A stretch of 27,493 bases of DNA from Rhodospirillaceae bacterium (lineage in GTDB: Bacteria; Pseudomonadota; Alphaproteobacteria; Rhodospirillales; Magnetospirillaceae): positions 1-27,493 of the forward strand of contig JASLCK010000234.1 of NCBI GenBank assembly GCA_030151865.1. Direction: 5' to 3'. The notes beneath the pieces are model-generated. The model saw only the letters and a list, made by a program, of their open reading frames with translations. It searched no databases and was not told where the DNA came from. Position numbers and translations under genes: made by a program. Below, piece after piece: positions 12,301 through 17,163 of this stretch (within the stretch, counting starts at the first letter, position 1; the number at the start of each line of letters is the position of its first letter).

Positions 12301-15300
12301 CGATACCATCACCGTTGGCGACGGCAACAACGTCATCATCGACGGCGACGGCAACGACACCATCATCGCGGGCAACGGCAACAACTATATCGACAGCGGC
12401 GCGGGCAACGACTTCCTTCAGGTCGGCACCGGCAACAACCTGCTGATCGGCGGTTTGGGCAACAACGCCATCCGCGCGGGCAGCGGCAACAACATCATCA
12501 TTGGCGGTCAGGCCACCTCGGTCGCCAGCACCTTCACCAACCAGGGCAATACCTACACCCTGTTTGGCCCCAACGGCAGCAACACCGTTTCCAACGCCGG
12601 TGCGGTGGGCGACGGCAACAACACCATTTGGGCCGGCAGCGGTGACAATGTGGTGTTTGGCGGTGGCGGCAGCGACACCATCACCCTGAACGGCGGCGGC
12701 ACCAATGTGGTGATCGCCGACGAAGGCTCGGTGATCTTCAGTTCGGCCAATGGCGGCTTTGCCTCGGTCGGGGCGTCTTCGATCATCAAGGTGTCGGCCA
12801 CCGGCACCATCGGCGGCAACGACTATGTCAACGGCCTGACCTCGTTTGGTGACGAGATCATGCTGGGCGGCGCAGGCAATGATACTCTGGTGGGCAGCGC
12901 CGGAAGCAACATCATCATCGGCGATGATGGTTGGCTGGATGGCCCGGCGGGCGGCTCTGGCGGCCACTTCTCGATCGTCAGCACCAACGAGGCCAGCGGC
13001 AACGATCTGATGATCGGCGGCGTCAATGCCGATGTCATGCTGGGCGGGCCGGGCAACGATTCCATCGAAGGCGGACCGGGCAGCGACGCCATTGCGGGCG
13101 ATGACGCCACCGTAGTGCGGACCGCCGCCTGGGGAAGCTCGGCCCAGTTCCTGACCATGACGGTGACCCCCGACGGCAGCAATGGCGCGGACTCCATCGA
13201 CGGCAGCACCGGCAACGATATGATCGCGGGCGGCGGCGGCAACGACATCATCGATGGCGGGTCGGGCAACAACGTCATGCTGGGCGACTTCGGTGTGATC
13301 GACGCCAGCGCGGGCACCACGATCCTGGTTTCCAGCACCACCGACAGTTCGGGCCATACCGACGGCAACGACCTGATGCATGCCACCGACGGCGGCAATG
13401 TGATGATCGGCGGCGGCGGGTCGGATTCGATGACCGCCGGTAACGGCAACGACATCTTCTTTGGCGACAGCGGCAGCGTCGTGCTGGATGCGACCACCTT
13501 CGCGGTCAGCTCGGCCCAGACCATGGACGAGAACAACGGCGCGGGTGACACCATCGTCATCACCGGCACCGGCAACAACATCGCCTTTGGCGGTGCTGGC
13601 AACGACACCATCTTGCTGGCCGGTTCGGGCAACAATGTCGCCATGGGCGATTTCGGCAAGGTCGATTACAGCGTCGCGGGCAAGGTCATTGCCCAAGGCT
13701 GGGATGGCGCGCTGAGCGGCAACGGCGACGACCTGATTTATCTGGTCGGCGGTCTGGCGACCCTGGGCGGCAGCCTGTCGGTTGGGGCCGATCTGACCCT
13801 GACCTTGCAAAACAGCGCCCTGGCGGGTGGCCAGATTTCGCTGGTCCATCATGTCGCCAATGGTGACACCTTCGCCAGCATCGCCAGCCAGTTTGCGGCT
13901 TTGATCAATGCCAACGGCGCGTTGCAGGCAGCCGGGATCACCGCGCTGTCCAGCGATGGCAGCGTGTTGGTCAACGGCGTCGTGACCGTGACCGGCAGCG
14001 ACAGTGCGTCGGTGACCAGCTTCGCCATCACCGGCGGGGCCACCGGGCCGAACATCGCCACCGGCGGCGGCGGCAACGATACCATTTCGATCTATGGCAC
14101 CGGCAATAACCGGGTCTTTGGCGACAATGGCGCGGTGACCTTGGCCTCGGCTGATTACAGCCTGATCACCACCACCACCACCGAGGAATCAGTGGGCGGT
14201 GACGACACCATCGCCATCTATGGCAGCGGTGCCAACGTGGTCATGGGGGGTGCCGGCAACGACACCATCACCATCAAGGGCAGCGGCAACAATACGGTTT
14301 TGGGCGATCTGGGCAGCATCACGGTGTCCGGCAGCACCTTGCTGGTCAGCAGCCATGACGCCACGTCCGACACCAACAGCACCAACTATCGTTCCAACGA
14401 CACCATCACGATCAATGGTGATGGCAACAACATCGTGATGGCAGGCAACGGTGCCGATACCGTCACGGTCAACGGCAACGGTCAGAACTATGTGTTGGGT
14501 GACTCCGGCCTGGGCAACTTCAGCCTGGGCGGCGGTGCGCCGGTTCTGGAGGTGCTGACCACCGTCGATGCGCTGGGTGCCACTGGTGAAGAACAGATCG
14601 GCGGCAACGACACCATCGTTCTCAATTCCTCGGGCACGGCCGTCAATTACGTGATGGCTGGGGCCGGGCAGGACCATATCGAGGTTGCCGGTTCCAGCAA
14701 CAACATCATCCTGGGCGACCTGGGTGTGATTACCCGCGAAACCATCGATGGTTCGGTCGGCTATCATGTGCTGGGTCACAGCACCGGTTATGGTGACGGC
14801 AACACCAACTTCAACGACACCATCGTCTTGGATGCGTCGGCCAACGGCAGCAATACCGTGATGGGTGGTGCCGGGTCCGACAGCATCTCGGTGGCCAGCA
14901 CGGGCAATTACGCCCTGGCGGGCAATAACCTGATCTTCGGTGACTCGGGTGAAATCACCCAGGCCGCGATCATCGCCTTCGACCAGAATATCCGCGATAT
15001 CTCGGTGTCAATGACCGGCGTCAATGGTTCGGCTCCCACCGAGCAAATCCTGATGAACGGTCAGTCCAACAGCTTTGAAATCCGTGGCAGCGCTACTGCG
15101 GGCGATGTGCTGACGGTCAGCGGGACCAGTTCCTGGCTGACTTGGTCGGAAGCCTTGGGCTATCACTACGACAAGGCCAGCTATACCTACACCGTTCAGC
15201 AGGGCGATACCCTGGAATCCATCGCGCGGAACTTTGCCGCCAAGGTCAATGCGGTGAAACCTCCGGTTCTTTATGACCCGGGCTATCAGGATATCCGTGC

Positions 15301-17089
15301 GCCCCAGACCTATCAGGGCATCACCGCGACCGGTTGGTTCGGTACGGTGGCGGAAACCGCCGATCAGGCCAACGGGGCGGGCGACCAGATCACCATTCAG
15401 GCCGGAGCCAACGGCGACAACACTATCCTGGGCGGCACCGGCAACGATCACATCACCATCAACGGTTCGGGCGACAATAGCGCTTTGGGCGATTTTGGTG
15501 TGGTGGTCGCAGTCAGTGGGGATCACCCGGACGCCATTGCGCGCAATGTTGACCAGGGTTCGGCTGACACCGTCACCATCGGTGCCACCGCAGCGGGCAA
15601 CAATCTGGTGATCGGCGGCGGCGGTGCGGAAAGCATCGTCAGCAACGGCACCGGCCTGAACGTCCTGATGGGCGCTGGCGGCGAAGTGACCCACCAGAAC
15701 CTGGGCGGACGTCTGTATCCCGAACTGGTGACCAGTGACGAACAGACCCACGGCGGTGGCGTGTCCATCAGCGCGACCCAGGGCACCAACTTCATGTTCG
15801 GCGGTGCTGGCGACAATTCGATCGCCGGGGGCACCGGGCGCGATTACGTCGTCGGCCATGCCGGTACGATGATGTTCGACGCCAATGTCGCTACGACCAA
15901 CACCCCGCGTGAGATGCGCTCCGACCACTTCCCGGTCGGCGGGACTACCCATATCGATGTCGCGGGCGGCGATTATAACTACGCCATCGGCGGCAGCGGT
16001 TCGAACACCATCGCCGGGGGCGACGGCAACAATGTGCTGTTTGGTGCCCAGGGCGACGTGGTCTGGAATGCCGATGGCAGCCGGTCCTTCGTCACCTCGC
16101 TGTCGGATCGCGATGGCATCGTCGGCGATAACACCATCATCGCCGGGGCTGGCAACAACGACATCATTGGTGGCGATAACCGTAACTACCTGCAGGCGGG
16201 TGATGGCGGCAACGTCATGATCGGCCACGGCGGCCGCGTGTTCTATAAGCAGAACATCGAGGTGATGGCCGAAACGCTCGACCAGTACGGCGGCGGCAGC
16301 AATACCTTGATGGTCGGGTCCGGTCACAGCTTCCTGTTCGGTGGCAGCACCGCGCAGAACTACTTTGGCGCCGACCCGCTGAAGAACGGCATCTTCAACA
16401 CCGACGGCCATGTCGATATCAAGGAAGGCCGTCAGGCCGAATGGTCCTTGCCGCCCTTCATCGGCAATCCGGTGGTCTCGGCCATGGGCAATTGGTTCCA
16501 TGCCAGCATTTCCATCGGCGATGAAAATGTGAACCTGACCAACTGGTATCACTCGGGGGTGGGCGAACTGGTCCGCAATCCGGGCGCGGCCACCAATGCC
16601 GTGGTGGTGCAAACCCAGGCGGCGACCCAGTTGCAAACTCCGTCGGCGTCGGTTTCCGCTGTGTCCAGCGTTGCCGCGGCCCATGGCGGCGGCGAAGCGG
16701 CGGTTCTGTTCGCCCGCAGCTTGGCGGCCCTGCCCGGCGTGTCACAGATGAGCGCCGCCGATCACATCCTGATCGGCAGCCATTTCGGCAGCGGCGAACT
16801 GGTCAATCTCGATCATGCGGCCCAGCATGATCAGACCGGCCTGCTGAGCGAAGCGTCTGTCCGCGTGGCCGAGGAAGACGGCCATGGGCACGAGGACGCT
16901 GCCGTCGTGGCGGCCAATCAGGATGACCAACCGGCTATCCCGGCAGGAACCTCGTTGGTCTTTGACAGCGCCAGCGGCTTCTGGGTCGCCGATCAGACTG
17001 ATGAAGACGAGCCCGCGCCCGTTCTGGAACTGGGAGCGGCCCCCGTTTTGAACCTTCAACCGGAACGCCGGGTGGCCCAGGCAGCCTGA
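347..17089 (+). CDS. Giant LEPR-XLL repeat protein with RTX-like C-terminal region (putative secreted adhesin)
   Basis: An uninterrupted frame of 5,580 codons if read from GTG 347. ATG 353 is possible, and ATG 377 has a GGGGA sequence 6 nt upstream and may be the true start. The N-terminus is rich in Lys/Arg with no hydrophobic Sec core, then shows IEPRLLLS at residues 49-56, the LEPR-XLL signature known from very large repetitive proteins. Next come beta-rich segments with at least three repeat families (residues ~390-3400), a domain with an EF-hand-like loop (~3676-3867), RTX-like Gly-Asn/Asp repeats (~3905-5340) and an Ala-rich, acidic tail. I noticed no cysteine when reading the translation, as in many type 1 secreted adhesins. 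The downstream adaptor/TolC cluster is the obvious export candidate. Surface adhesin or matrix protein is inference; no ligand-binding domain is recognised. Confidence 0.93.
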   Translation: MKMIGFRGSNMSADDSLRNKRFKFMRKAKRHADGSRKKSSLSPLIVEAIEPRLLLSSTTLSNVQAQNAAQSLHDNLAHFEAVLSALATFDKFNHTLPLISGSQGAATIGTAANLAHMLEADVVAPLQGYIQSLSSGQQTATSSAALASGMQSVINSVLGASGSVTVTDKSSGGNIDFAFSFGTQFNEAFTLAMGQNVNINGIHFPADLQGNLQVSLSQFNFETVLASGAKALTDSTVQAAQSADLIDNFSLSNAGVHIDLLANATVASGTAFQVGLLTLNTTAPGTLGYDGALHVSFGSLTGQTLNADANLVNGGSYSFLNSLATVAGDANPSISFALPVSLSATDMSIPGLSSGFTGQIAATGTVLDGNWAVQVTHNSGLSLTVLNAFSTFTPDKFVAAFQSLDSYINSLAGSSLTDVTIPFTKGTTFGDVLNFAENFQHDVVNKLMAINTLLGFQQNQSATASNGTSAADLVITPVDFSGLLPAQFHLILTVDGHTASIAMTNQYTDGSGTHKIQTVDDLATAINLAILNAPAGSALATVAALPLTVSAINKNTETVAVSGGAVTIGGTVTSGDHVTLKVTNSTALTGGPVVVSYQATATDTLASVATKLAAAINANSTLAAAHITATAANGVVTVTSASGSTTIAAANTSLDFHTNQTGSDATPASIAISTTTSSFDSLSSFAVTLGQALGISDNLNDIGSFLTGLGLRYDPVLNAIELNLNYETSFTLGGAPSESVADNLTAKTVTIGGAATAGDQVAVTISNALLPNGSVTVSYTVKSSDGVNDIASGLASAINGNALLKAQHISATNASGTAVLAIASTAAGTTFSSAASGSIAFGTGLDLGSVASLSGSGNLAISADVGLSMSLGFSLNALDALANTGAQVTVNGKPLGSSTPLFSLPVWPAASSSAAIPTVTADQAAGVVGLPDMQITLRDGTVATIEVQHGQIIDTVGGGAPVAIAGTGIDNTAINIKGNVTIGDTVTLTVSYGANGASTQTISYTAQAGDTTATIATALANAVNNNAALKAAKVTAASSANFLDLQGSSATVTGSVTGAGSELLDNKVVTMGDLMNALNGIKSGNIDVTVGGQAAVGDVLSLTFDNSKLSSPISLSYTVKNGDTLASIASGLMAAINANTSLAAAGISATTQGAMLVVQGGASVTTNPGSLTVGADASGDVSVDGKVIAGDVLSMKVTPSGGSAQVVSYTAQAGDTTADVIAKLVDAIDSLSGVSANIEGVITGANTIVKPNTGDNAADLTYNNGDITVISANAGDHLSLIVNGQTVSYIVQAGHTSAADVVAGLIDAINNAGIKGVSSSLSAQITGATLSIAPSVSETLSVSPASGGVSAIYNASTMSLQFMDGTQVIGQTPVSLGFASSASASAASLANAPQGALSSTNYYQAVLSATPATAVDYSAANQFLVKLGNLPPIEVSIAADASRTSANDFAAAMNAALAQLSVDPALLGLSPGLVIHLANGQTTGHAGDVVSVEVLNKDLAGGSLSISYTVKSGDTAQSIAAGLAAAINANDTLASNAITAKASNGTLTVATSSGTSTLASSVSANGGAETVTPLTVAYSSLLQASGQSMTVQGAPKANDVVSAQITNPNVNGGSAIAVSYTVKSGDSASSIANGLMAAINANTTLKAADITATVDGNTVVLHSAAPGMTAVANTSANGNTETLVSSLTVSTTLYNVVSTSAGSTLQSQAAQFGLSITPVDTTVWSLNSSKLVGTLGFSGQDVNGLGSAFGLINSNPLYSTTFADRLFLNNTQLSASFTVAMSNLVLQGSLGFIGFQATGSGYVSLEADLALQSPTGNSYVTFHQLQDALSNGNLSSLWSFGVESGKAGQAWADLSIGSIQLTGSNSAGQLISDLANALVQPSIDIAFNGEINGLSDIIHAKPTVTTTGFDNLQGLQHLSFAQIVQGLQTVLKIIDDDTGSSVLDTKIPLIGESINDLLNYAQSFSSFLTSLQDNPAGTVSQINTVLKSALGPLGSNINLTYSNGSLMLGFTMSQNVNTTLPFSLDLASLASAVGVSLPSEITSLVGVDAAGSLNVTAGAVLGVSMGIQLQAPNATANTSLSALNGGKGLPTNGTSAADLVFQTGSGRQFGVDLDALATSDSLAVSGATVTVGGTVRAGETLSVTIDNAKLDGAGAAGSGAVTISYTVGATDTLASMANGLAQAINANTVLAKAGVTASASGAALSVVGSSSVAANVGGNIQDLVDAINAAAVKSGLSGSFAAFSGGKITLTDSGSVSLPTVHSSSDLGFAQSIGVTGANALSGSAGGAATETVTVTGLTGFTVGGSATTGDSVTVSVNGQTATYTVQAGDSVSDVGRHLADAINQLHLNGVSAHSMGQTSVQVANDSLSIGGKPTAGDTVSVTVGYGSGQSETVTYKVASGDTAASIASALGAKIAADSALQGAGVQAVVTGNAITVVSASGSATLSGAAAPVNAGGVAGETVTSSTGELVSTSLPSSFTGASGSAASNAYTFNVVVNGVNETITVGSNAGRITNADLVAAINQALAAKSVDGGLTSQANAGTSSNLSQFVEAALVGNKIVFVASDAVLGDTHSLAVSDLAPTAKGIAALGFSGSTTATDSAGVSSLTTTLPSTIDYTAAYQFQLTVNGKAATISLASDVNRTSADSFASALNQVLSKTFMSQSDLGIGSAGKILLSQLIKVSDTVTNGTATLTFTAQDARLGSSHSLAIGDVANTTPLTMRVSDQSGSGAAAELGFDSGNQSASAASGTNRVLNSSAITDNSVQHTFFLDTQNTGLTISLGASVSNLNFSTNLGPLSISIQNGFAALGAQNLVNGALPAAGTAGFSVSTDVINHPATLHFGIKDGVTLNEQGDSTAMANRLFFSEVGNISGQQTLNIGGSATQGDVVSVVINSGKLSGAQTVTYTVGANETAATIAAHLAAAINANTTLHNAGVSANAAANATNLAVYGASQITDSIAGTGGKAATEKLSVVSGYSNLLGVTSNVAVQVSLPIYFLGQPLQPVVSIQIGNVLGGSNGWAMDPNPWSISIPNLSQLASSLASSFNVVNFLNNPEAVINGLNSLLGTLDTLFTQQVFGYKLPLVGSALSSAGDFIGSMRANLIGYLNGLVTDYKSAHAGQDPTTAGIMQDGVNHLMTSLGFNGGVAVTVIASAKEIDFALNLTKVLFNGSVNLSGDLGIPGLGISVSNGNVNLELDMSMVLNFGYSYSGGFFMLDSMAGQHALALNFAVTIPQSFQAGLTLGILTVTGTNGSHVFTNADGSTASGTSLSGGVFVDLHPKTLNDLSDMGVTTTSVASTATSGNQTISLSLPANLDVTSAYSFQLVVDGTPVTVSIAADSGRTTTADFVSAVNTALSHAQIAKSVVDSTKTGNESLSDLGLSASVSNGVLSFTVLSSKLGANASLSLRDVPLAFSGLSSNLRVYMAANLNLDLNLVAATSLGSSVSLPTISTEMLFQYQLDKVFVGTVPGAVSGVVVPFTFQNVTLDLGGFLSTFLMPVLNTAYQLIQPIMPVLDFITAPLPGISDILGHSVSLLDIAQLLGGQNPQAQKIINAINIINEVANLVKSIKDQSSGGNIMYNFGTYTFGKATVGPNANQAAQGATSAGSGNFDPFSGQSLSNYNLDSNTLATVAPTTSGSNASQKGALKQLGALQSNGGITLPILKDPMGALSLLMGKATDPVTLFEWQLPSIGYTFNKQWEFPIASIAGIISIDAIVGLNFNVSLNLTFGYDTFGIQEFLTSHNPFFILDGFFVDDSKGPQVTADVSVTAGASLDVTLAKVSLTGTIGGKMSMELYDPNHDGKVRPSEIISELSIDPNPLALFEFSGEVYAKVDLDVWVGIHLPLIGNITFFEHDWTLVDATLVSFTITPVQHPVLATTNSDGVATLNIGPLASQRLVGDTTSHQEDVLITGNGGNSVTITYNGSSQTLTANKIIADTGDGNTHITLRNVGVGITITGGDGNNVLDLGANDGVFTFGNGNNTIIGTNSGDTITVGDGNNVIIDGDGNDTIIAGNGNNYIDSGAGNDFLQVGTGNNLLIGGLGNNAIRAGSGNNIIIGGQATSVASTFTNQGNTYTLFGPNGSNTVSNAGAVGDGNNTIWAGSGDNVVFGGGGSDTITLNGGGTNVVIADEGSVIFSSANGGFASVGASSIIKVSATGTIGGNDYVNGLTSFGDEIMLGGAGNDTLVGSAGSNIIIGDDGWLDGPAGGSGGHFSIVSTNEASGNDLMIGGVNADVMLGGPGNDSIEGGPGSDAIAGDDATVVRTAAWGSSAQFLTMTVTPDGSNGADSIDGSTGNDMIAGGGGNDIIDGGSGNNVMLGDFGVIDASAGTTILVSSTTDSSGHTDGNDLMHATDGGNVMIGGGGSDSMTAGNGNDIFFGDSGSVVLDATTFAVSSAQTMDENNGAGDTIVITGTGNNIAFGGAGNDTILLAGSGNNVAMGDFGKVDYSVAGKVIAQGWDGALSGNGDDLIYLVGGLATLGGSLSVGADLTLTLQNSALAGGQISLVHHVANGDTFASIASQFAALINANGALQAAGITALSSDGSVLVNGVVTVTGSDSASVTSFAITGGATGPNIATGGGGNDTISIYGTGNNRVFGDNGAVTLASADYSLITTTTTEESVGGDDTIAIYGSGANVVMGGAGNDTITIKGSGNNTVLGDLGSITVSGSTLLVSSHDATSDTNSTNYRSNDTITINGDGNNIVMAGNGADTVTVNGNGQNYVLGDSGLGNFSLGGGAPVLEVLTTVDALGATGEEQIGGNDTIVLNSSGTAVNYVMAGAGQDHIEVAGSSNNIILGDLGVITRETIDGSVGYHVLGHSTGYGDGNTNFNDTIVLDASANGSNTVMGGAGSDSISVASTGNYALAGNNLIFGDSGEITQAAIIAFDQNIRDISVSMTGVNGSAPTEQILMNGQSNSFEIRGSATAGDVLTVSGTSSWLTWSEALGYHYDKASYTYTVQQGDTLESIARNFAAKVNAVKPPVLYDPGYQDIRAPQTYQGITATGWFGTVAETADQANGAGDQITIQAGANGDNTILGGTGNDHITINGSGDNSALGDFGVVVAVSGDHPDAIARNVDQGSADTVTIGATAAGNNLVIGGGGAESIVSNGTGLNVLMGAGGEVTHQNLGGRLYPELVTSDEQTHGGGVSISATQGTNFMFGGAGDNSIAGGTGRDYVVGHAGTMMFDANVATTNTPREMRSDHFPVGGTTHIDVAGGDYNYAIGGSGSNTIAGGDGNNVLFGAQGDVVWNADGSRSFVTSLSDRDGIVGDNTIIAGAGNNDIIGGDNRNYLQAGDGGNVMIGHGGRVFYKQNIEVMAETLDQYGGGSNTLMVGSGHSFLFGGSTAQNYFGADPLKNGIFNTDGHVDIKEGRQAEWSLPPFIGNPVVSAMGNWFHASISIGDENVNLTNWYHSGVGELVRNPGAATNAVVVQTQAATQLQTPSASVSAVSSVAAAHGGGEAAVLFARSLAALPGVSQMSAADHILIGSHFGSGELVNLDHAAQHDQTGLLSEASVRVAEEDGHGHEDAAVVAANQDDQPAIPAGTSLVFDSASGFWVADQTDEDEPAPVLELGAAPVLNLQPERRVAQAA
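491..514 (+). other. LEPR-XLL motif of the giant protein
   Basis: Codons 49-56 read I-E-P-R-L-L-L-S, preceded by about 35 residues rich in Lys, Arg and His. The LEPR-x-LL signature is known at the N-termini of very large, repetitive exported proteins. Its placement after a basic stretch and before the first beta-rich domain suits a sorting or recognition tag. That function is inferred, not shown here. Confidence 0.8.
1503..1690 (+). repeat. Helical 'IPF/IPL' segment, copy 1 of 3-4
   Basis: An amphipathic, helix-like stretch around residues 386-448 ends in TIPFTKGTTFGDVLNFAENF. Related stretches occur at about 6070-6261 (KIPLIGESINDLLNYAQSF), 9430-9670 (KLPLVGSALSSAGDFIGSM) and, more weakly, 10750-10970 (APLPGISDILGHSVSLLDI). 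Each has a leading run of helix-favouring residues, a (K/T)(I/L)P(F/L) turn, then D-x-L-x-(Y/F) and more helix. After copies 1 and 2 the motif NGTSAADLV recurs (about 1740 and 6620), which suggests large duplicated blocks rather than a lone short motif. Confidence 0.55.
2014..5370 (+). repeat. Module A, copies 1-8 (about 75-95 residue beta repeat with LysM-like core)
   Basis: Eight copies at about 2014-2300, 2582-2850, 3262-3510, 3599-3850, 3883-4100, 4139-4356, 4782-5035 and 5107-5370. Each follows the pattern V-x-(I/V)-G-G-x-x-x-x-G-D-x-V-x-V, a variable loop, (V/I)-S-Y-T-V-x-x-G-D-T-x-x-x-I-A, then A-(A/D)-A-I-N-A-N-x-x-L-x-x-A-x-I-x-A and a final beta strand. The YTVxxGDTxxSIA core resembles the start of LysM domains, while the flanking strands and the AINAN helix do not. 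A similar pattern is familiar to me from some phage tail and other repetitive proteins, but that is recollection rather than a search. Copies 5 and 6 are shorter and more diverged. Edges are approximate to about 10 codons. Confidence 0.75.
6725..7690 (+). repeat. Module A, copies 9-11
   Basis: Copies at about 6725-6990 (core SYTVGATDTLASMANGL), 7248-7430 (TYTVQAGDSVSDVGRHL, a short form with a reduced first loop) and 7442-7690 (TYKVASGDTAASIASAL). Copies 10 and 11 are almost back to back. Copy 9 carries an extra Gly/Ala-rich insertion in the loop before the SYTV strand. Confidence 0.7.
7797..8490 (+). repeat. Module B tandem pair (copies 3 and 4 of five)
   Basis: Module B reads Y-x-F-x-(V/L)-x-V-x-G-x-x-x-x-I then (A/S)-x-D-x-x-R-T-(S/T)-x-x-(D/S)-F-x-x-A-(V/L/M)-N-x-(A/V)-L. 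Later in each full copy comes a strand motif ending L-G-x-x-x-S-L-x-(I/V/L)-x-D-(V/L). Copies here start at 7797 and about 8190. The others are at about 1798-1945 (divergent), 4594-4740 (lacks the trailing strand) and 10276-10570 (complete). The module is distinct from module A and is interleaved with it, so the protein is built from at least two shuffled beta domains. Confidence 0.6.
8971..9220 (+). repeat. Module A, copy 12
   Basis: This isolated copy reads TLNIGGSATQGDVVSVVI, then TYTVGANETAATIAAHLAAA and the INANTTLHNAGVSANAA helix-strand. It sits directly before the large helical block that starts near 9430. Confidence 0.7.
11371..11945 (+). other. Non-repetitive domain with an EF-hand-like loop in the giant protein
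   Basis: Around residues 3676-3867 the protein loses its Gly/Ala/Thr repeat character and becomes rich in aromatics (FEWQLPSIGYTFNKQWEFPI, FGYDTFGIQEF, ILDGFFVDD). A 12-residue loop D-P-N-H-D-G-K-V-R-P-S-E (codons 3793-3804, 11723-11758) has the canonical EF-hand spacing of D1, N3, D5, G6, V8 and E12. I recall similar W/FPI...GYDT...DGFY blocks in other giant LEPR-XLL proteins, so this may be the family's conserved domain just before the RTX-like region. Calcium binding is inferred from the loop alone. Confidence 0.55.
12061..12510 (+). repeat. Dense RTX-like nonapeptide block
   Basis: About 16 short units of roughly nine residues follow the pattern G-(D/N/S/A)-G-N-(N/D)-x-(I/L/V)-x-x, for example GDGNNVIIDGDGNDTIIAG. 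This matches the parallel beta-roll nonapeptides of RTX proteins, which bind calcium through Asp. Many positions here are Asn instead of Asp, so affinity may be reduced. The block marks the start of the beta-solenoid portion, and beta-roll repeats are the usual hallmark of type 1 secretion substrates. Confidence 0.75.
13752..14030 (+). repeat. Module A, copy 13, embedded in the RTX-like array
   Basis: This diverged copy reads LATLGGSLSVGADLTLTL, then HHVANGDTFASIASQFAALI and NANGALQAAGITALSSDG. It lies between the GDxG turns at 13646 and 14120. Subtracting one normal 183-nt period leaves about 291 nt, close to the size of one module, so it behaves like a clean domain insertion into the repeat array. 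Confidence 0.6.
15076..15330 (+). repeat. Module A, copy 14, embedded in the RTX-like array
   Basis: This copy reads FEIRGSATAGDVLTVSG, an unusual aromatic insertion (SWLTWSEALGYHYDKASY), then YTVQQGDTLESIARNFAAKV, the most LysM-like core in the protein. It lies in the 549-nt step between the GDxG turns at 14939 and 15488. The Trp/Tyr-rich insertion is unlike every other copy and may be a specialised surface. Confidence 0.6.
16371..17089 (+). other. C-terminal tail of the giant protein (possible secretion signal)
   Basis: After the last repeat the final ~240 residues are non-repetitive. They comprise a short segment with aromatic residues, an Ala/Val/Gln-rich linker (about 16600-16690), and a His/Asp/Glu-rich end (HGHED, DQTDEDEP) closing with PVLNLQPERRVAQAA. 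Type 1 secretion substrates carry an uncleaved signal in the last ~50-100 residues that is often acidic with interspersed hydrophobics, and this tail fits loosely. No LPxTG, PEP-CTERM or autotransporter barrel is visible. Confidence 0.4.
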
Positions 17090-17108
17090 TCCGGTATTCC
17101 ATGACATC

Positions 17109-17135
17109 CCGGGCCGCGCAGACTGCGCGGCCCGG
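17109..17135 (+). terminator. GC-rich hairpin between the giant gene and the export cluster
   Basis: A perfect 12-bp stem (17109-17120 with 17124-17135) closed by a GAC loop, 20 nt after the stop of the giant gene. It is followed only by TATCGTGTTTTAA, a weak T-tract. It could be a partial terminator that lowers expression of the downstream export genes, or a 3' stabiliser on a processed 16.7-kb message. No separate promoter could be picked out in the 28 nt before the next start codon, so some read-through is likely. Confidence 0.6.
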
Positions 17136-17163
17136 TATCGTGTTTTAAACCAGGAGTGTTGAA

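Larger units (their letters stand above)
12890..16280 (+). repeat. About 61-residue tandem repeat of RTX-like units
   Basis: A G-D-x-G type turn recurs at 12920, 13097, 13283, 13463, 13646, 14120, 14303, 14498, 14714, 14939, 15488, 15671, 15854, 16043 and 16223. Most steps are 177-195 nt, with a mode of 183 nt (61 codons). Each unit is the GDxG turn, a variable linker of about 20-25 residues, then GNDxIxxxGxGNNxVxGGxGNDTI and a closing GNN. The two long steps (474 and 549 nt) are where single module A copies interrupt the array. The last four units have Ala or His where Asp stood (GAGG, GHAG, GAQG, GHGG). Confidence 0.75.

Noticed and set aside
12061..16280. Regularly spaced repeats that might suggest a CRISPR or satellite array.
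   Set aside because: The repeats are in frame, degenerate at DNA level and encode RTX-like protein units. There are no identical repeats with unique spacers.
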